Assembly (NCBI RefSeq): GCF_027812955.1
Contig: NZ_JAPYZV010000012.1
Coordinates: forward strand, 40,088 to 104,087
DNA: 64,000 nt
Direction: 5' to 3'
Origin: Pedococcus sp. 5OH_020
GTDB taxonomy: Bacteria > Actinomycetota > Actinomycetes > Actinomycetales > Dermatophilaceae
A model generated the notes under the pieces. That model saw only the letters and a program-made list of their open reading frames with translations. It had not been told where the DNA came from and ran no database searches. Position numbers and translations under genes: made by a program. This document shows, piece by piece, positions 18,482 to 26,433 of the stretch; the first letter of the stretch is position 1, and every line of letters begins with the position of its first letter.

Positions 18482-19534
18482 TTAAGCGTTGCCGCGCGGC
18501 CGACGGCGCAGCCACGCTCCCAGCAATGGGGCGCACAGCAAAGCCAGCAGGATGCGCAGGCACTGCATGGTGAGAATGAGTCCGACCTCGTCTCCCGAGT
18601 CCACCGCGACAGCGGTCACCGCCGGCAGACCCCCAGGGGTCGTGGCCAGGTACCCGTCCAACGGCGACACCCCAACCATGTGCGCGAAAGCAACCCCGAT
18701 GCCGGCGCACGCGGCCATACCCAGCAGGGCGCTGACCAGCGCCAGCGGGAAGATGCCCGCGAGCGTGCGCAGCTGGTCCCTGGTGAACCCGACCCCGACG
18801 TAGAGACCAACCAGCGTGTAGCCCACCGTCAGCAGCCAACCCGGGACGTGAGCCAACCCGAAGACGCCCCACACGGACACCGCGCTCGAGACCACAAGGG
18901 GAACGAGGATTCCGGCGCCGCCGAATCGGGCGAGACGAGCCAGGACCATGCCGACCAGCAGGCAGATGCCGGTGTAGGCAAGGTCCGCCCCCACCGAGGA
19001 GTTGACACCCGTCGAAGCGCCGCTGGCAGCTGGCCGCGCGCCGCCGAGGAGCGGGGCCACGAGGGGGACGCTGACGAGGACGACGATGACCCTCAGGTAC
19101 TGCGCTGACAGCACCACCTGGGCATCTGCGCCGAACTCCTTGGCCATCAAGCTGACGCCGCTGGCTCCGCCGGCAATTGAGGCAAACGCCGCGGTCGTTC
19201 CCGACACCCCCGGGTGCAGGTTCAGGAGCTGGCCAATCAGCATGGTGGCGCCAAGCGTCAACAGGACCCCCGCCGGAACGGCAACAGGTTCCCTCGCCAC
19301 CGCTTTGAGCACGTCAGCGTTGATGGTGGCGCCTGCGGCCACACCCACGATGGCCATGCCCAGCTGACGCAACACAGCCGGCAGCTGCGGCGCGGTCGGC
19401 GAAGTCACTCCCAACACCCCGCCGCCCACCAGCGCCGCGAACAAGGCCGGTGTCGGCGCACCCGCCCAACTCAGCAGGCCGGCGACGGCGACGAACGCCA
19501 GGACGGCCAACGACCAACGACGGCCCGCCTTCAC
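18482..19534 (-). CDS. AbrB-family integral membrane protein
   Basis: 350 residues, strongly hydrophobic with about ten membrane segments in two similar halves, each with a glycine-rich hairpin: TAAFASIAGGASGVSLMAKE in the first and YLATTPGGLPAVTAVA in the second. This PGG..A/SIAGGASG duplication is diagnostic of the AbrB/AimA-like membrane family (distinct from the AbrB DNA-binding protein), suspected to regulate or export metabolites; in a few bacteria it affects ammonia or glyoxylate-type metabolism. It is the last gene of the minus-strand operon that begins at 24814, 84 bp after the TrkA-like gene. Confidence 0.88.
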   Translation of the reverse strand: MKAGRRWSLAVLAFVAVAGLLSWAGAPTPALFAALVGGGVLGVTSPTAPQLPAVLRQLGMAIVGVAAGATINADVLKAVAREPVAVPAGVLLTLGATMLIGQLLNLHPGVSGTTAAFASIAGGASGVSLMAKEFGADAQVVLSAQYLRVIVVLVSVPLVAPLLGGARPAASGASTGVNSSVGADLAYTGICLLVGMVLARLARFGGAGILVPLVVSSAVSVWGVFGLAHVPGWLLTVGYTLVGLYVGVGFTRDQLRTLAGIFPLALVSALLGMAACAGIGVAFAHMVGVSPLDGYLATTPGGLPAVTAVAVDSGDEVGLILTMQCLRILLALLCAPLLGAWLRRRPRGNA

Positions 19535-19618
19535 AAGAGCACAGTGCGCAACGTGGCAAGCGACCCGGCGGTGAGGCGGTCACCGGGCACGAGCGTGAGC
19601 CACCCGTTCATTGTTTGG

Positions 19619-21007
19619 TCAGCCATGGGCGGCACCGAACCGAGCGACGTGGTCACCCATGTGGTGACACTCGTCCTGGTGAGTGACCTCGAACGACTCG
19701 AGGCGACCGTCGTCCAAGAGCACATGAACGGCGTCATCGTCCGCGACGACCATTCGAGGATGGTGACCCAGGACGCTGCTCATCACAAACGTGGCCGCAA
19801 TCTTGGTCACGTCCCGCACGACCCCCAGGCGCAGCAGCGACCGCGTCTCAGCCACGGCCTCCTGCTCACCAGCGCGCAACACGATTCGAGACGACGGTGA
19901 CACCGCCGATGCCGCGACTGCCACCGCCACGTTATCCAAGTCGTCCGAACCTACCGCCGCAAGGGCAATGCTGCCGTCAAGGCGGACTCGTTCCAGCAGA
20001 AGGCGAACACTGCCGTCACCGATGACCACCGGCACCCCCAGCCTGCGCGCCACAGCCACATGCGACGCGTGCGGTTGACGCTCCACCCCGACGACCGGAA
20101 CACCCTGAGCCTTCAACGCGACGCACAACCGCAGTCCCACCTGACCGATGCCTACCACCACCACATGGTTCTTGCGAGGAAGGGACCGCGGGCCCAGCAG
20201 GTGCACGAATCGCGGCTCCAGAAGCCTGTCGACCAGGCCCGCGGTGAACAGGGCCGTCAGCACCACCGTCGCCAGCATCGCCACCGCCGAGAACGTCCCG
20301 TACACACCTCCCACGTCGACAGGTCCTGGACCCACCGTCGCCACGACCCGCGCCGCGTCGACGAACGATTCCAACGGGCCGTGGCCGGCCACCAGCAGCC
20401 ATGCCCAGTCGGCCAGCAGGATGAAGACCAGGCCCAGCAGACCCACCAGCAGAAGACGGGTGCCCGGGTCGTGATGTCGAGGGTTCAGCTGCAAACCCGC
20501 AGGAACCCGTCTCCACCGTCGACCTGGCAACGGTCGGCGTATCTCCACCGGCTGCCCCGTGCCCGGGTTCCGGACCAAGTCCACGCACTCGTCACCGTCG
20601 ACGGACCGAGCCATCAGGTCCCCACCCATGCACGCCCCGATGAGGCTCGGCACCGACAGCGACGCCGGGGAGATGACCACCGCCTGCGGCAGCATCACCC
20701 GCAGCTGCTCCGCCATGGTTCGGTCGAACACTGACACGGTCAACGGCAGGTCGGGGCGAAGGTGCGCCAACGCCAGCGCGTACCGCAGCGCGGCAACGTC
20801 GTCGTGCAGCAGGACCGCCGCAGAGCGGACACCACCGACGGTATCGGCCAGCTCCGCGTCGCCGGGACCGTCCAAGTGAACGACCGGTGTCTTCAGCGTG
20901 CCGGCAAGAGTGGCGCACACCTTGCGCGCTACTGGGCCGGCACCGATGACGAGGACCGGCTCGCCTACCGCGCCTGAGGGGCCGGCCACCTGCGCGTCGA
21001 CGGCCAT
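19619..21007 (-). CDS. TrkA/RCK protein with degenerate K+-channel core
   Basis: 462 residues in a tandem layout: an N-terminal Rossmann domain (VLVIGAGPVARKVCATLAG), a two-helix membrane core at about residues 185-275, then a second Rossmann/RCK domain (HVVVVGIGQVGLRLCVALKA with GDGSVRLLLERVRLDG). This is the layout of actinobacterial two-RCK K+-channel-like proteins, but the selectivity filter TVGYGD is replaced by TVGPGPVD, so potassium conduction is doubtful. It may act as a nucleotide-sensing regulatory subunit. It lies between a Cys-rich mini-protein and the AbrB-family gene within a catabolic operon, an unusual context. Confidence 0.82.
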   Translation of the reverse strand: MAVDAQVAGPSGAVGEPVLVIGAGPVARKVCATLAGTLKTPVVHLDGPGDAELADTVGGVRSAAVLLHDDVAALRYALALAHLRPDLPLTVSVFDRTMAEQLRVMLPQAVVISPASLSVPSLIGACMGGDLMARSVDGDECVDLVRNPGTGQPVEIRRPLPGRRWRRVPAGLQLNPRHHDPGTRLLLVGLLGLVFILLADWAWLLVAGHGPLESFVDAARVVATVGPGPVDVGGVYGTFSAVAMLATVVLTALFTAGLVDRLLEPRFVHLLGPRSLPRKNHVVVVGIGQVGLRLCVALKAQGVPVVGVERQPHASHVAVARRLGVPVVIGDGSVRLLLERVRLDGSIALAAVGSDDLDNVAVAVAASAVSPSSRIVLRAGEQEAVAETRSLLRLGVVRDVTKIAATFVMSSVLGHHPRMVVADDDAVHVLLDDGRLESFEVTHQDECHHMGDHVARFGAAHG

Positions 21008-21016
21008 GGGATGCCG

Positions 21017-21226
21017 CTAGCAGTCGTCCGACAGGTACGGGTCGCACGTCAGACAGCGAATCTCCCCGCACCCGACACAGGAGACCATGGCGTCCCCGCA
21101 ATGGCATGCGCTCCCTCTACTGCCCGTAACTGGCTCGGCTGGGGACAGGGTCTGCAGTGGCGGCCGGGACCATTGACCTGCGGCGGCGGGAACCGCCACC
21201 GACTGCGTAGCACTGAGCACCATCAT
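21017..21226 (-). CDS. Cys-rich mini-protein (zinc-ribbon-like)
   Basis: 69 residues. The C-terminal 30 residues hold six cysteines and one histidine in the pattern CHC-x6-CxxC-x4-CxxC (GSACHCGDAMVSCVGCGEIR), enough for one or two zinc sites. It ends 9 bp before the TrkA-like start and begins 27 bp after the cupin stop, so it fills the operon gap neatly. No family name can be given. Function unknown; a regulatory or scaffolding metal-binding peptide is possible. Confidence 0.55.
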   Translation of the reverse strand: MMVLSATQSVAVPAAAGQWSRPPLQTLSPAEPVTGSRGSACHCGDAMVSCVGCGEIRCLTCDPYLSDDC

Positions 21227-21253
21227 TTCTCCCCTGTCCTGCGCGCGAACAAG

Positions 21254-21814
21254 TCAGCGGACCACGCTGATGTGAACGGCCAACACCGTGCACGGCGCAT
21301 CGGAACGGTTGCGCCACGCGTGCCAGGTACCCCTGTGGACGACTGTGTCGCCCGCCTTCGCGAGCGTCTCCCCCGTTTCCACGAGGCACCACACTTCGCC
21401 CGAGAGCACCGTCACGATGTCCACCGTGTCGGTCTGGTGCATCCCCGGAAGGGACCGCGCATTCTTCGCGGGCGATGGCGACGCCGGCGCCGCCGTGTCG
21501 TCAACACCTGCCTGCTCGAGCGCTTGGCCGTACCCGCCCTCGTAGTCCCATTCACTGTCCGGCGGAAACGTGCTGATGTCGCAGTAGTAGCCCGCCGGCG
21601 GTGGCGGAATCGTCGCCGCATCCGTCACCGCATTCTCCGCCATCACCGGCGTAGGCACCGTGTCGGCACCCCAGATGATGTTGCGAGTGAAAGCCTCGGT
21701 CGCCAGCCGCGTCTCGCTCAGCCCGTCAGACACAATCGTCGACCGCCCCTGCTCGTCCACCCCCACCACGACACGGCGGGCCCGAGCCTCAAGGTGTTCT
21801 CCAGCCATGGTCAT
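21254..21814 (-). CDS. Small cupin-domain protein (paralog 2 of 3)
   Basis: 186 residues, closely similar to the cupin at 166-699: shared RRVVVGVDEQGRSTIVSDGL, NIIWGAD, TFPPDSEWDYEGGYG, and GMHQTDTVDIVTVLSGE with AGDTVVHRGTWHAW. It differs by an Ala/Pro-rich insertion (VDDTAAPASPSPAKNAR) before the cupin motif. Placed between the class II aldolase and the Cys-rich mini-protein. As with the paralog, a non-catalytic ligand-binding or isomerase role is possible. Its presence in both islands suggests it is functionally tied to this transporter type. Confidence 0.86.
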   Translation of the reverse strand: MTMAGEHLEARARRVVVGVDEQGRSTIVSDGLSETRLATEAFTRNIIWGADTVPTPVMAENAVTDAATIPPPPAGYYCDISTFPPDSEWDYEGGYGQALEQAGVDDTAAPASPSPAKNARSLPGMHQTDTVDIVTVLSGEVWCLVETGETLAKAGDTVVHRGTWHAWRNRSDAPCTVLAVHISVVR

Positions 21815-21925
21815 GGTCCTTTCAACTGTTGGACTCGGTACTGCCGGGTGGGTCGACCGTCCCAGACCAAAAGATCTGACGCAGCCTCTCCCGGGGCCAT
21901 TCGGTTTGACGACGAGCGGTGTGCG

Positions 21926-22822
21926 TCAACGCTGGGACGATCCTCGTGACGGCTCACCCGAGACGGTCCGCAGCGCAGAGGTCCCTGACAGCAGCTGCCC
22001 GACCGACGTGGTGAAGTCGCGTGTGGCCTGAGCCTGGGCACCGGTCAGCGCCCAAACGTCATCCCCGGCCGCACGCGCCGGCGCGAGCCCAGCCGCAAGC
22101 GCGTCGAGAACCACACCCCGCAGCTCAGTGTTGATGTTGACCTTGCCAATGCCGGCCGAGCCGGCACGCGCCAAGTCCTCCCGCGGAAGCCCGGACGCGC
22201 CGTGCAGAACCAAAGGCACCGACGACGCCGCCCTGATCCGCTCCAACCTGTCCCGGTCGATGAGCGGTTCACCCCGGTACCGACCGTGCACGTTGCCGAC
22301 GGCAACCGCCAACAGGTCGCACCCCGACAGCGCAACGAAATCGCCAACGTCATCCGGGTCGGTCATGCCAAGGACGCTGGGGTCGGCCTCGACGGAGCGG
22401 TCCTCGTTCCCGGCGATGCTGCCCAGCTCAGCCTCGACGGTGACATCAGGTCCGCAAAGGTCACGCGCAGCATGAACGAATGCGGAGTTATCACGCAACG
22501 GCTTCGACGAACCATCAGCCAAGACCGCGTCAACACCCGCCTTCACGGCCACGTCGATCAGCCGCAGGTCGGTGGTGTGGTCAAGCTGCACCACCACGTC
22601 GACCTCCGCAGCGTCGGCAATCGCACACAAAGCGCGAATCGTCCGCACTCCCTCCGTCGAGCCAGCGACAGCGGGCGGGACGAGCAGAACCACGGGAAAC
22701 CCGGCGGCCTCAGCGGCCTCGACCACGGACACGGCAGTCGACGCCCCGTAGCAGGTGATGGCAGGAACGGCAGCGCCCTGGGCCAGCAACTGTCGAGCGA
22801 CATCGTGCAGCAAGGACCTCAT
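21926..22822 (-). CDS. Class II (zinc) fructose-bisphosphate-type aldolase
   Basis: 298 residues with all class II landmarks: VVVQLDHTTDL (zinc His), VEAELGSIAGNED, AVAVGNVHGRYRG (zinc His), VPLVLHGASGLP (zinc His) and KVNINTELR. The phosphate-binding motifs fit the ketose-bisphosphate/tagatose-bisphosphate/sulfofructose branch. It overlaps the kinase gene by 4 bp (ATGA), so the two should be translated together: the kinase product is probably cleaved by this aldolase into DHAP or another C3/C2 unit plus an aldehyde. Exact substrate unknown. Confidence 0.9.
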   Translation of the reverse strand: MRSLLHDVARQLLAQGAAVPAITCYGASTAVSVVEAAEAAGFPVVLLVPPAVAGSTEGVRTIRALCAIADAAEVDVVVQLDHTTDLRLIDVAVKAGVDAVLADGSSKPLRDNSAFVHAARDLCGPDVTVEAELGSIAGNEDRSVEADPSVLGMTDPDDVGDFVALSGCDLLAVAVGNVHGRYRGEPLIDRDRLERIRAASSVPLVLHGASGLPREDLARAGSAGIGKVNINTELRGVVLDALAAGLAPARAAGDDVWALTGAQAQATRDFTTSVGQLLSGTSALRTVSGEPSRGSSQR

Positions 22823-24075
22823 CGAACAGCCACACGGACGCCCAACGCGTCGAGAACGCGCGTGAGCGTGTCAGGGCCACCAACGTTCCCGGGCACGACG
22901 ACGTACAGAACCTGACGGCCCGTCCGGTCCTCCAGTTGCCACACGGACACCCCGGGCAGAACCTGCCCCAGGACCAACGCGGACGTGGCACCGATACCGG
23001 TCCGGGCCACCTCGGCCGAGGTGATACCTCCCTTGGCCACGACCACATCGACTTGCGGAAGCAGGTCGGCAACCGCAGTCGTCAGCGCCGTCATGACCCG
23101 TTCGCCGTGGTCGAGAGTGTTGTGCTCTGCAGACCGCACACGCTCCGTCGCCAGAAGAACGACCGGTGCCTGGGCAAACGCTGCGCGAGCCGAGTCGGCC
23201 GCGACGGCACCTTCCGCGGCAGCATCCAGCAGCGCTGTTGCGGTGTCGACGAGGACTGGGGAGCCCCACGCTTCCGCAATCGGTGCCAGCTGCGCACTCG
23301 CCCCCAGCGTGTGCGAACCACACACCAGCAAGGCGCGCACGGGCCGCTCAACGAGTGGTACCGGCAGCAGTCCACGGCTGGTAACGCCAGCGAGTTCAGC
23401 AGCCAACGGGGCAGCGCATCGCACCACAACACGGCGACCATGACCAGCCACCGCATTGACCGCGTCGGCCACAGCACGAACATCATCCTCATTCACCACA
23501 TCGGGCAACACGACGCTGCCCGCCGGCGCATCCACCAGCACCTGGAGCACGCCTCCGGCGCGGACCTCGTCAAGCGCGACAGACACCGCGGAACGACCCG
23601 ACTTCTGCGCGACGTAGTCAACCAGGACGCCCGTGGCGAAGCCGAACACCGGGTCCTGGGCATACTCGCTCTGGTCAGCGGGCAACTCCTCATCACCGAC
23701 ACGGACGAAGTGCACCCCGCCGCGAGTGGTGCGCCCCCCCGCCGGGAACGCCGGGACGAACAGCAGGACTGCGTCGTCGTCCATGAACACCGAGGACTCG
23801 GCGAACACATGCCCGCGCAACGTGGAGTCACCGCGAAGCACGAAACGGACCTGCTCCCCCAGTTCCTGGGCCGCCCCCTCACCGTCGGCCCTGATCTTGG
23901 CGACCAACGCCACAGCCGCGTCCTGGGACAGCGCGCGGCTGTTCGTCTGCACATACACCGAGTCGGCCGCCCGTAGCGCGTCCGCGAGCATGTCGACGTC
24001 CGTCTCGAAAAGGACCGACACCCCAGTCGCTGACTGCGTACCGGTGGGGTCGTCGTCCAGGACGATGGTCTTCAT
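22819..24075 (-). CDS. Four-carbon acid sugar kinase family protein (DUF1537)
   Basis: 418 residues. The N-terminal domain starts with KTIVLDDDPTGTQSATGVSV, the sugar-binding signature of the OtnK/DtnK/LtnK family; DSTLRGH and RGGVHFV are also typical. The C-terminal nucleotide domain carries VVAKGGITSAEVARTGIGAT and ALLVCGSHT. Family members phosphorylate C4 of 2-oxo-tetronates or related acid sugars using ATP. Next to a class II aldolase with a 4-bp overlap, a phosphorylate-then-cleave route is likely. Family members differ in substrate, so threonate, erythronate or a larger acid sugar are all possible. Confidence 0.9.
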   Translation of the reverse strand: MKTIVLDDDPTGTQSATGVSVLFETDVDMLADALRAADSVYVQTNSRALSQDAAVALVAKIRADGEGAAQELGEQVRFVLRGDSTLRGHVFAESSVFMDDDAVLLFVPAFPAGGRTTRGGVHFVRVGDEELPADQSEYAQDPVFGFATGVLVDYVAQKSGRSAVSVALDEVRAGGVLQVLVDAPAGSVVLPDVVNEDDVRAVADAVNAVAGHGRRVVVRCAAPLAAELAGVTSRGLLPVPLVERPVRALLVCGSHTLGASAQLAPIAEAWGSPVLVDTATALLDAAAEGAVAADSARAAFAQAPVVLLATERVRSAEHNTLDHGERVMTALTTAVADLLPQVDVVVAKGGITSAEVARTGIGATSALVLGQVLPGVSVWQLEDRTGRQVLYVVVPGNVGGPDTLTRVLDALGVRVAVR

Positions 24076-24130
24076 GAAGCGCTTCCTTGTCGAATGTCTC
24101 GGTGCGGCGTGCGCCTGACGACGCAGGCCG

Positions 24131-24814
24131 TCAGGCTCGGACGGGCAACTCCGCGAACCGCTCGGCGAGGAACTCCACCCCCAGGCGCGGGCTCGTCAGG
24201 ACGGTCAGCCCGGTCTCCTTTGCCAGCACGTCCGCGAGCCGCGACATCGACGCCTGCGCCAGCACAATCAGGTCCACCGACTTCGCCAGGTCCGCGGCCT
24301 GCCCGACAACCAGCGCGTCATGCCCGGCACGGTCACCGGCCATCAGCACGTCGAACGCACCTTCGCACAGCCGCTTCTCGATGGTGACGGCACGACCGGT
24401 CTCGTCCGCCTTCGACTGAATCAGATCTGACGTCGGCCCCAGCGTCGTCGCCACCGTTGCCAGAACCCCGATGCGGGTTCCCTCGGCGGCGGCACGAATC
24501 GCCATCGCTTCGTCGATCTTCACGACCGGGGTGGTCACGTGACGGGCCGCCACGTCCAGGGCAGGACCAAGAGAGGAACACGCGGAGAAGATGATGTCGG
24601 CACCCGCGGCCTCCGCAGCCTGCGCCAGGTGCGTCATCCGCTCCGCACTCTTGACGGAGATTCCCTGCTCGCGCACCACGGTGGCCAGGACATCGGAATC
24701 GACGAAGTGAATGACCTCCGCATCCGGAATGAGCTCCTCAATGAGGTTGTTGATGGCGGGCTCAACCGAAACGAACACGAAACTCGTGTGCAGGATGGCG
24801 ATCTTCTTGGTCAC
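24131..24814 (-). CDS. Asp/Glu racemase superfamily protein
   Basis: 227 residues of the aspartate/glutamate/hydantoin racemase fold: IAILHTSFVFVS, DIIFSACSSLGPALDVA with the first catalytic cysteine, and IGVLATVATTLGP. The second half carries LIVLAQASMSRLA where two-cysteine racemases have a C-x-G/S-M motif, so the second cysteine is absent (Ala). This one-cysteine pattern occurs in maleate-isomerase-like and decarboxylase-like members, so an isomerase or lyase role is more likely than racemization. First gene of the operon behind the IclR-type promoter at 24935-24963, 55 bp before the kinase gene. Confidence 0.85.
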   Translation of the reverse strand: MTKKIAILHTSFVFVSVEPAINNLIEELIPDAEVIHFVDSDVLATVVREQGISVKSAERMTHLAQAAEAAGADIIFSACSSLGPALDVAARHVTTPVVKIDEAMAIRAAAEGTRIGVLATVATTLGPTSDLIQSKADETGRAVTIEKRLCEGAFDVLMAGDRAGHDALVVGQAADLAKSVDLIVLAQASMSRLADVLAKETGLTVLTSPRLGVEFLAERFAELPVRA

Positions 24815-24934
24815 GAGAACCTCTTCCTCGGGTGGATGCGGCAGCGAGAGCGTGACCAGCCATGCCGATTACGGCTGGGACGCACGGCCGGGCGGCCCGA
24901 CCAGCGGGGCTTCGCTTCCATACTGTGCTGTGAA

Positions 24935-24963
24935 CGATATCCCGCAGTATGGGATCAAGTCAA
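24935..24963 (-). promoter_or_regulatory. IclR-regulon promoter A (racemase-kinase-aldolase operon)
   Basis: On the minus strand: TTGACT (24958-24963), a 17-bp spacer, and ATATCG (24935-24940). The spacer contains TCCCG-N5-TGGGA (top-strand reading), the operator shared by six sites in this island. The racemase gene starts about 115 bp downstream. The rest of the 24815-25490 gap (about 680 bp) holds nothing else I can support. Confidence 0.75.
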
Positions 24964-25490
24964 TGGTCTCAATGCACGAACACGCCTTACCCGACGCCAG
25001 CACCGCGTTCGCCGAGCAGTCCTGGCACAAGCCAACGTCATCGCACCAGCTCGGCCACGACACTGAGATCGAGCCACGCCTTGGTCCTCCAATCGCTGGC
25101 GGTCGGAGGTCATCGCCGTACTCTTAGGACCCGTGCGTCGCCAGCCTGCCCGGGTCTCCCGAATGGTCGCCTGCTCTGGGTTGAGCGCATGGGGCCGCGC
25201 TACAGGCGGATTGTCGGGAGGTCGAAGAAGCGCCCTCGAAGGTCCTCAACGACACCCACGTCATCCGCGGCGCCTCCGTCGGCGGGCTTCCCTTCCTCGA
25301 CCGAGGTCGCCCGCACGAGGGGCGCCAAGCGCGTTCTGGTTAAGGGCCGATCCGACAAGTCAGCGCACAGCCCCGGGGCCACACCTCAGACGTGCCTGTG
25401 TCGGTTGGTCTGAGTCATGCCATGCGTGAATGGCAGCGGGGACGGGGCGAGCGGTATCGCACCGCCCCCGCGAGCTTGGGGGAGTTCCGA

Positions 25491-26264
25491 CTAGACGGTC
25501 TGGCCGCCGTCGGCCACCATGGCGTGCCCGGTGACGAACGAGGCTGCGTCCGAGCACAGCCACAAAACCGTGGCGGCAATCTCCTCGGGTCGGCCCAGGC
25601 GACCAATCGGCTCCTGCGCCACCATACGTGCGTATCCCTCTTCGGTGCCGCCGGAGAACCGCTCGATCATGGCAGTGTCGATGATTCCCGGGCAGACGGC
25701 GTTGATGCGGATGCCCTGATCTGCGTAGTCCAGCGCGGCGTCCTTGGTCACTCCGATGACCCCGAACTTCGAGGCCGCGTAAGCGCCGCCGTTACCGAAG
25801 CCTCTTAGGCCCGCCCCAGAGGACGTGTTCACGATGGCACCGCCTCCACGGGCGAGCAGCAGGGGAATCTCGTGCTTCATGGACAGGAACACTCCGCGCA
25901 GGTTCACCGCCAGGATGCGGTCCCATGTGTCCTCGTCCAACTGGTGAAGGGCAGCGCCGGGCTGCTCAACGCCAGCGTTGTTGAACGCGACGTCGAGGCC
26001 ACCGAGCTCAGCCACGACGGTGTCCAGGGCCGACTTGACCTGGTCGGAGTCGCGCACGTCCAAAGTCAGTGCAACAACCCGGGCTCCGGCGGCCTCGACC
26101 AGTGCGGCGGTCTCTTTCAGGGCCTCCTCGGAGAGGTCGGCCACCGCGACGTCTGCGCCAGCCTGGGCGAATGCAACGGCGGTGGCTCGACCTATGCCGC
26201 CGCCCGCACCCGTGACGAAGGCGACCTTTCCCTTGTAGAACCCGTTCTCACCTGAATCGGTCAT
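25491..26264 (-). CDS. SDR-family oxidoreductase
   Basis: 257 residues, classical [29 protein letters not shown] (acidic residue, NAD+ preference), [24 protein letters not shown] and CPGIIDTAM, with the C-terminal VADGGQTV. It resembles 3-oxoacyl-ACP reductase/2,5-dichlorocyclohexadiene-diol dehydrogenase-like SDRs of catabolic clusters. It follows the ABC fusion gene by 170 bp on the same strand and is probably co-transcribed from the promoter at 31563. Its likely task is oxidation of a hydroxyl in the imported compound. Confidence 0.92.
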   Translation of the reverse strand: MTDSGENGFYKGKVAFVTGAGGGIGRATAVAFAQAGADVAVADLSEEALKETAALVEAAGARVVALTLDVRDSDQVKSALDTVVAELGGLDVAFNNAGVEQPGAALHQLDEDTWDRILAVNLRGVFLSMKHEIPLLLARGGGAIVNTSSGAGLRGFGNGGAYAASKFGVIGVTKDAALDYADQGIRINAVCPGIIDTAMIERFSGGTEEGYARMVAQEPIGRLGRPEEIAATVLWLCSDAASFVTGHAMVADGGQTV

Positions 26265-26433
26265 CCTTGTACTCCTTCTGAATGGTTGGTCGCGCCCAGC
26301 GTGGTGCCAGTTGAGCCGAACGCGAGGGGCGAGTCGTCACTGGAACGTGCGTCCCGGACGGTCGTGCCACTGTCCGGCGCGGCCGCGTGGTGGTCGCCAG
26401 CACCACCACCTCGCGCACCTGATCTGAGGGTGA

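Noticed and set aside
25100..25490. Possible gene upstream of the racemase operon promoter
   Set aside because: Several frames are open but none shows a start, ribosome site and domain together.
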